In this document: in pieces, positions 60,564-64,000 of the stretch
How the letters are laid out: every line of letters starts with the position of its first letter
Position numbering within the stretch: position 1 is the stretch's first letter
Assembly: GCF_048544455.1 (NCBI RefSeq)
Contig: NC_133537.1
Span: 68,667,634-68,731,633, forward strand
Direction of reading: 5' to 3'
DNA length: 64,000 nucleotides
Origin: Silene latifolia
Taxonomy: Eukaryota > Streptophyta > Magnoliopsida > Caryophyllales > Caryophyllaceae
Program-made: the position numbers and the translations under genes
The notes under the pieces: generated by a model
Seen by the model: only the letters and a program-made list of their open reading frames with translations
The model's database searches: none
Told to the model about the DNA's origin: nothing

Positions 60564-61503
60564 TGCTATTTAAATTTGTCACTATTAAAATCTCTTGAAA
60601 TAAAGTAATAAATTAAAATCTCTCTACTTTTTGTTAAACAATTTTAAATTATAGTCATATTTAAATTTTTAGATTAAATCATAAATTTCATTTGCAATTA
60701 GCCCAAGTGATTTATTAGGATCAATTGATCGAGTAGTTCTATATGTCGTCTTGCTTAGCCAAAATTGAGTTTCTACTTTATTTTATTACTTGAGCGGTTT
60801 CATCCAAACCCGACTTATATATGAGTAAAATTATCGGATAAAAAATAACACAAAATTAGTAAAATTGAACATTTCTAAATAGTTGCGATCTCGTGCAATT
60901 TTTAAAAATGTTTTTCATTTTATACAACTCTTGCGCGTCGATAGATCTTATGCACGGAGAAAATGAAAATTTTGACTCGTGCACGTTGAAAGTAACAATT
61001 TTAACCCTGTTTTATTTAGAACATACTCTACCCTCATTCCCAAAATTCTTTACATTTTATCCTGCATAAATTTTATTAAATATAAGACGCACTATAAATA
61101 ACGCTATATATGTGTAATCTAGTCATATACCTCGCCTAAACAAACAATTAGTTCAGCAATTCTCTTATAGATTTGTTGTTTAAGAAGTTGTTATTATAAA
61201 AACCCGTAGGTATAAATTATTATACTGTTTAAAAATTTTAATTTGTCAATGTAATAGTTGAGTTATAAAGTTAGAAGTTTAGATTTGAATTAGATATTTC
61301 ATTTGCAATAGTATAAATGATACGTTAGGATCAATTGGTCGATTGGTAAAAGCGACGGGTTTGTTATTTAAAGCTTAGTGTTGTATCAAATTATGTAAAT
61401 AGAGAAGATTACTCTTTTTTTTTTTTAAGTTATATTTAATGTTTTCAATGCATATCATAATGTCATTTGCAATTAGCAAGTTTACCTATCAGATGTATCT
61501 AAA

Positions 61504-61506
<3 letters not shown>

Positions 61507-61552
<46 letters not shown>

Positions 61553-61553
61553 G
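61507..61553. repeat. (AAT)n microsatellite
   Basis: About 15 triplets inside the Helitron. Confidence 0.9.
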
Positions 61554-61691
61554 CTAGATGCTAGCCCCCTATGACGCATTGTATTTCGTATACCCTTTTT
61601 TTTTACTACATGCAGCTTATATATCTAGCCCTAGTAGTAACTAAATTCTCGTTTTGCCCTTGGTACATAAGTTAATGCTATAGTGCTATAG

Positions 61692-62213
61692 ACTTATAGT
61701 AGACCTGCCAAATTTTGAGCTCACCTGAAGATCCGGTGATTTCGACTCGCCGACCTGTTTGACCCGTTATTTTAGGGTTGAAACCCGATCTGAATGGGTT
61801 GATCCGTTGGGTCAAAGGTAAATCGAGAATTTTATTAAAATATTAATATTTTTATATTATATTGATAAGATAATTTTTTTAAAAAAAAGTTAATACTTAA
61901 AATTACAAATGCAATTAAAAAATTAGTTTTATATAATTTTTATAATAATACTAAAATAATTGTTTAAAAAATTATTTTAGTAATTACGTCAAGAAGTAAT
62001 TAATATAAATAGTGAATATGATTAAAATATTAATTTTAAACTACATCTTCTAAAAATATTTTTTAATTAAAAAATTTGTAAAAAAAAGCGTTAGAAACTA
62101 CTTATTGACTCTAACCCGACCCATGACTCGTGTGACTCGATCCACATTTAACCCAACCCATATTCTGACCCGGGATCCAACCCGCCCACCCTTTTTACAC
62201 TTCTAGCTTATAG
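61692..62213. mobile_element. hAT-like MITE (506 bp) inside the Helitron
   Basis: The element is 61700-62205, flanked by 8-bp duplications acttatag and gcttatag (7 of 8 identical). Ends are weakly inverted: TAGACCTGCCAAA on the left and TAGAAGTGTAAAA read back from the right. Subterminal parts are rich in gacccg/cgggtc motifs and the core is AT-rich, as in common plant hAT MITEs. No ORF. Confidence 0.65.
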
Positions 62214-62239
62214 CTAACGTAAAATACCGTTGGAAAATA

Positions 62240-62640
62240 CTTGAGATGGTATCTTAGAATGCGTTGGATTGTGTTGTGATGAACATTGATGGAATGGGCC
62301 GAACATGTAACCTATATACTTGGACCATAGTAACCTCTATTTAAAAGCCTTTCCAACGATTATATAAATACACACCTCCAAACAAACCCTACCCATCACT
62401 TGTACACTCATGACTCACCCGCCGCACAGCACACTCAGTCCATTTCTCTCTTTGAATCCTCCATTTTTGCCACTCTTATCTCTCTCAAACTCAGATTTTT
62501 CTTTAAATCTCTCATCTTTTCATCCTCAATCTCAACACTTTAATTTTGTTTATTTCCATCTCGTTTTGATGATTATTGCAATTGTTTTCTCAAAATCATG
62601 AGATTAATATTGCATATCGATTGAACTTGAAATAACTAAT
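62240..62640 (+). promoter_or_regulatory. promoter-like segment inside the Helitron
   Basis: A TATA-like tatataaataca (about 62362) is followed 45 bp on by an ATG (62410) opening a 63-residue Ser/Pro/Leu-rich frame. A pyrimidine-rich leader-like stretch follows. The layout resembles a captured gene's promoter and first exon, which Helitrons often carry. I recognise no protein, and the frame could be chance. Confidence 0.3.
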
Positions 62641-63611
62641 TCATTTTGATTAGTTGTATTTAATTAGATATTTGAGACAATAATTATTTTCTTATTCTTT
62701 TGCATGTATCATCAACGCAATGATACTCATCCTCGTGCATTTTAAAGAGGTTAGCGATGCAGATCAATCTTGGTGTACATTCTAGTTCGATCGTCAATTT
62801 ATGCGATTTTTTTTTTTTTTTTTGCATTTTAAAGAGGTCATTGTTGTAGAACTATAATTTTTGTTGTGAATGACTGATTTCATCAACTCGAGATAAATGA
62901 GGTTTGTTATTTTTGAGCTATTTAATCGATTAGTTTTGTATTAATTATTTAAGCAAAGTAATATTTTTATTAACTATTACATTTTTCATGTTTATTGGAT
63001 CTCAAACTTTGTAAATCCAGTGGATGTAAGACTCATTTGATGAGCATTTCATTCTATTTATTTCTATATAGAAGATTTAAATTTCTATGGTAGTTTAATG
63101 TTGAATGAAATTTTAAATAAATTAGGTGTTTTACTATGGTGTCTTTAATTTATTTTGTGACATTAATTGTCCGATCCTCTTGTTCTTTTGGATTAAATCC
63201 AGTGGAAGAATAAGAAAATTATTTGTGTAAATTACATACTTTGTTTTGAATTCTAATTGCTTGTTTTAATAATTACTCATGTCAAGTTTTTTTTGTCATT
63301 TTTGTCTCATTTCTGATAAATTTATGGGTTTTCTTGCCGTTTTGATTAATTATGGGTTTGTTACTATTTCCGTTTCTTTATAAAAAAATTGTAAATAATG
63401 TTATTGGACATATTCAGTAGGCACAAATTTTTATATTGGAAATCATCATTCAATGTAGAGGACATAAATTTTGGAATTGAACAATGAACAATTGGATAAT
63501 TGAGACTTGAGGAGAGAGAAACCAAGGATCTAATGCTGCTTAATTAATTCACATATAGAACGTGGTACTGGAAATCAGGAAATAAAAAAAATAATTTGAC
63601 TGGTTGACTTT

Positions 63612-63644
63612 CAACCACAGAGCGACACATAGGCTCTGTGGTTG
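63612..63644. repeat. 12-bp inverted repeat near the Helitron 5' end
   Basis: caaccacagagc (63612-63623) and gctctgtggttg (63633-63644) form a perfect 12-bp stem with a 9-nt loop, starting 18 nt inside the element's 5' terminus. Confidence 0.85.
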
Positions 63645-63733
63645 TTCCTTTAATGAATAGGATTGTTATTGGAAATGCTGGCTTCGTAATATTATTTTAT
63701 TCTTATTCTTATTCTGGTTTTAAGTTTGATTAA

Positions 63734-64000
63734 TCTATAAACTATATTAAAAGGGTAACCTTAAAAGGCCACGTAGACAAAGCCACATAGGCGGAAAAAA
63801 AGCCACGCGTGCATTACGAATGCCACATCTATAAATCTATATAATCTATACTATATAGTTAAAAGGCAACTTAATACATTTAATTTTTTTGCCATGTAGT
63901 ATTATCATAATTAAATTCTATTAATTTGTATTGTTAATATTAAGGCTACTTTAATAAATTTATTAAAATTCATTATAAGGTTTAGTAATATTTTTTTTTT
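63734..64000 (+). mobile_element. Helitron-like 5' ends, two in series, cut by the window edge
   Basis: TCTATAAACTATATTAAAAG starts at 63734 after an A, exactly where the LTR sequence breaks off (gattaa|t in sister copies). A second, TCTATACTATATAGTTAAAA, starts at 63845, also after an A. Both match the Helitron 5' consensus. The 3' ends are outside the window. Confidence 0.6.

Larger units (their letters stand above)
60532..63662 (-). mobile_element. non-autonomous Helitron (3.1 kb)
   Basis: Minus orientation. The 3' end is CTAG (60532-60535 on the plus strand). It is preceded in element orientation by a 9-bp-stem hairpin CCCGTGCAATTTGCACGGG about 8 nt inside, the textbook Helitron terminus. 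The 5' end begins TCCTATTC at 63662. The element lies exactly between A (60531) and T (63663) with no duplication, as Helitrons do. Sister LTRs show the uninterrupted site (gttttgataattgttatt at about 4612). No Rep-helicase was found, so it is non-autonomous. A hAT-like MITE, an (AAT)n tract and a promoter-like segment lie inside. Confidence 0.85.
55155..63733 (+). mobile_element. tandem chromovirus-like LTR units (LTR-internal-LTR-internal-LTR)
   Basis: Five segments in the same orientation: a left-truncated LTR (55155-56495), a short internal (56496-57354) and a full LTR (57355-59651, 2,297 bp). Then come a second copy of the internal (59652-60507) and a third LTR with most of its length missing (60508-60531, resuming 63663-63733 after a Helitron). 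Each internal begins with the same initiator-Met primer site and ends with the same purine tract. It holds only a chromodomain-type integrase tail, so the units are deleted, non-autonomous derivatives related to the 3038-30036 element. No outer target duplications can be recovered. Confidence 0.82.

Overview
This window is plant nuclear DNA, most likely from a eudicot. It holds one intact-looking host gene with introns, surrounded by nested LTR retrotransposons, hAT elements, Helitrons, MITEs and LINE remnants. Repeat sequence styles (frequent 'actccgta' motifs, a Tat-type retroelement with antisense ORFs) fit Caryophyllales such as Silene or Chenopodium relatives, but that placement is an inference.

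Layout. 1-1245: a 5'-truncated RTE-type LINE (minus strand) and plain flank. 1246-34432: one hAT transposon whose body was opened by two LTR elements. The first (3038-30036) is a decayed chromovirus-like LTR element. It carries a minus-strand gag-only Copia element (7619-25020), which itself carries a Tat-type Gypsy element (14502-22885) and a 9-bp-TSD MITE (8170-8357). The second is a solo LTR (30713-33244). Nearly every layer has matching target-site duplications, so the order of insertion can be read directly.

34684-47906: an 11-exon gene for a half-size ABC transporter of the ABCG7 (WBC7) type, plus strand, with all nucleotide-binding motifs and consistent splice phases. The hAT ends only about 250 bp before its start codon. 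Its introns hold two Stowaway-like MITEs and a Copia-like solo LTR carrying a perfect three-unit heat-shock element just upstream of a TATA box.

48314-51260: L1-type LINE remnants. 51261-55155: a broken minus-strand Copia element. 55155-63733: LTR units of the same broad family as the 3038 element in a tandem LTR-internal-LTR-internal-LTR arrangement. The last LTR is interrupted by a 3.1 kb Helitron (60532-63662) whose insertion point is shown exactly by sister LTR copies. The Helitron contains a hAT-like MITE (61700-62205). Two more Helitron-like 5' ends start at 63734 and 63845 and run off the window.

Only the ABC transporter looks like a working host gene. I see no tRNA, rRNA, CRISPR or bacterial-type operon. 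Splice sites and element borders were read by eye; no alignment or database search was run.
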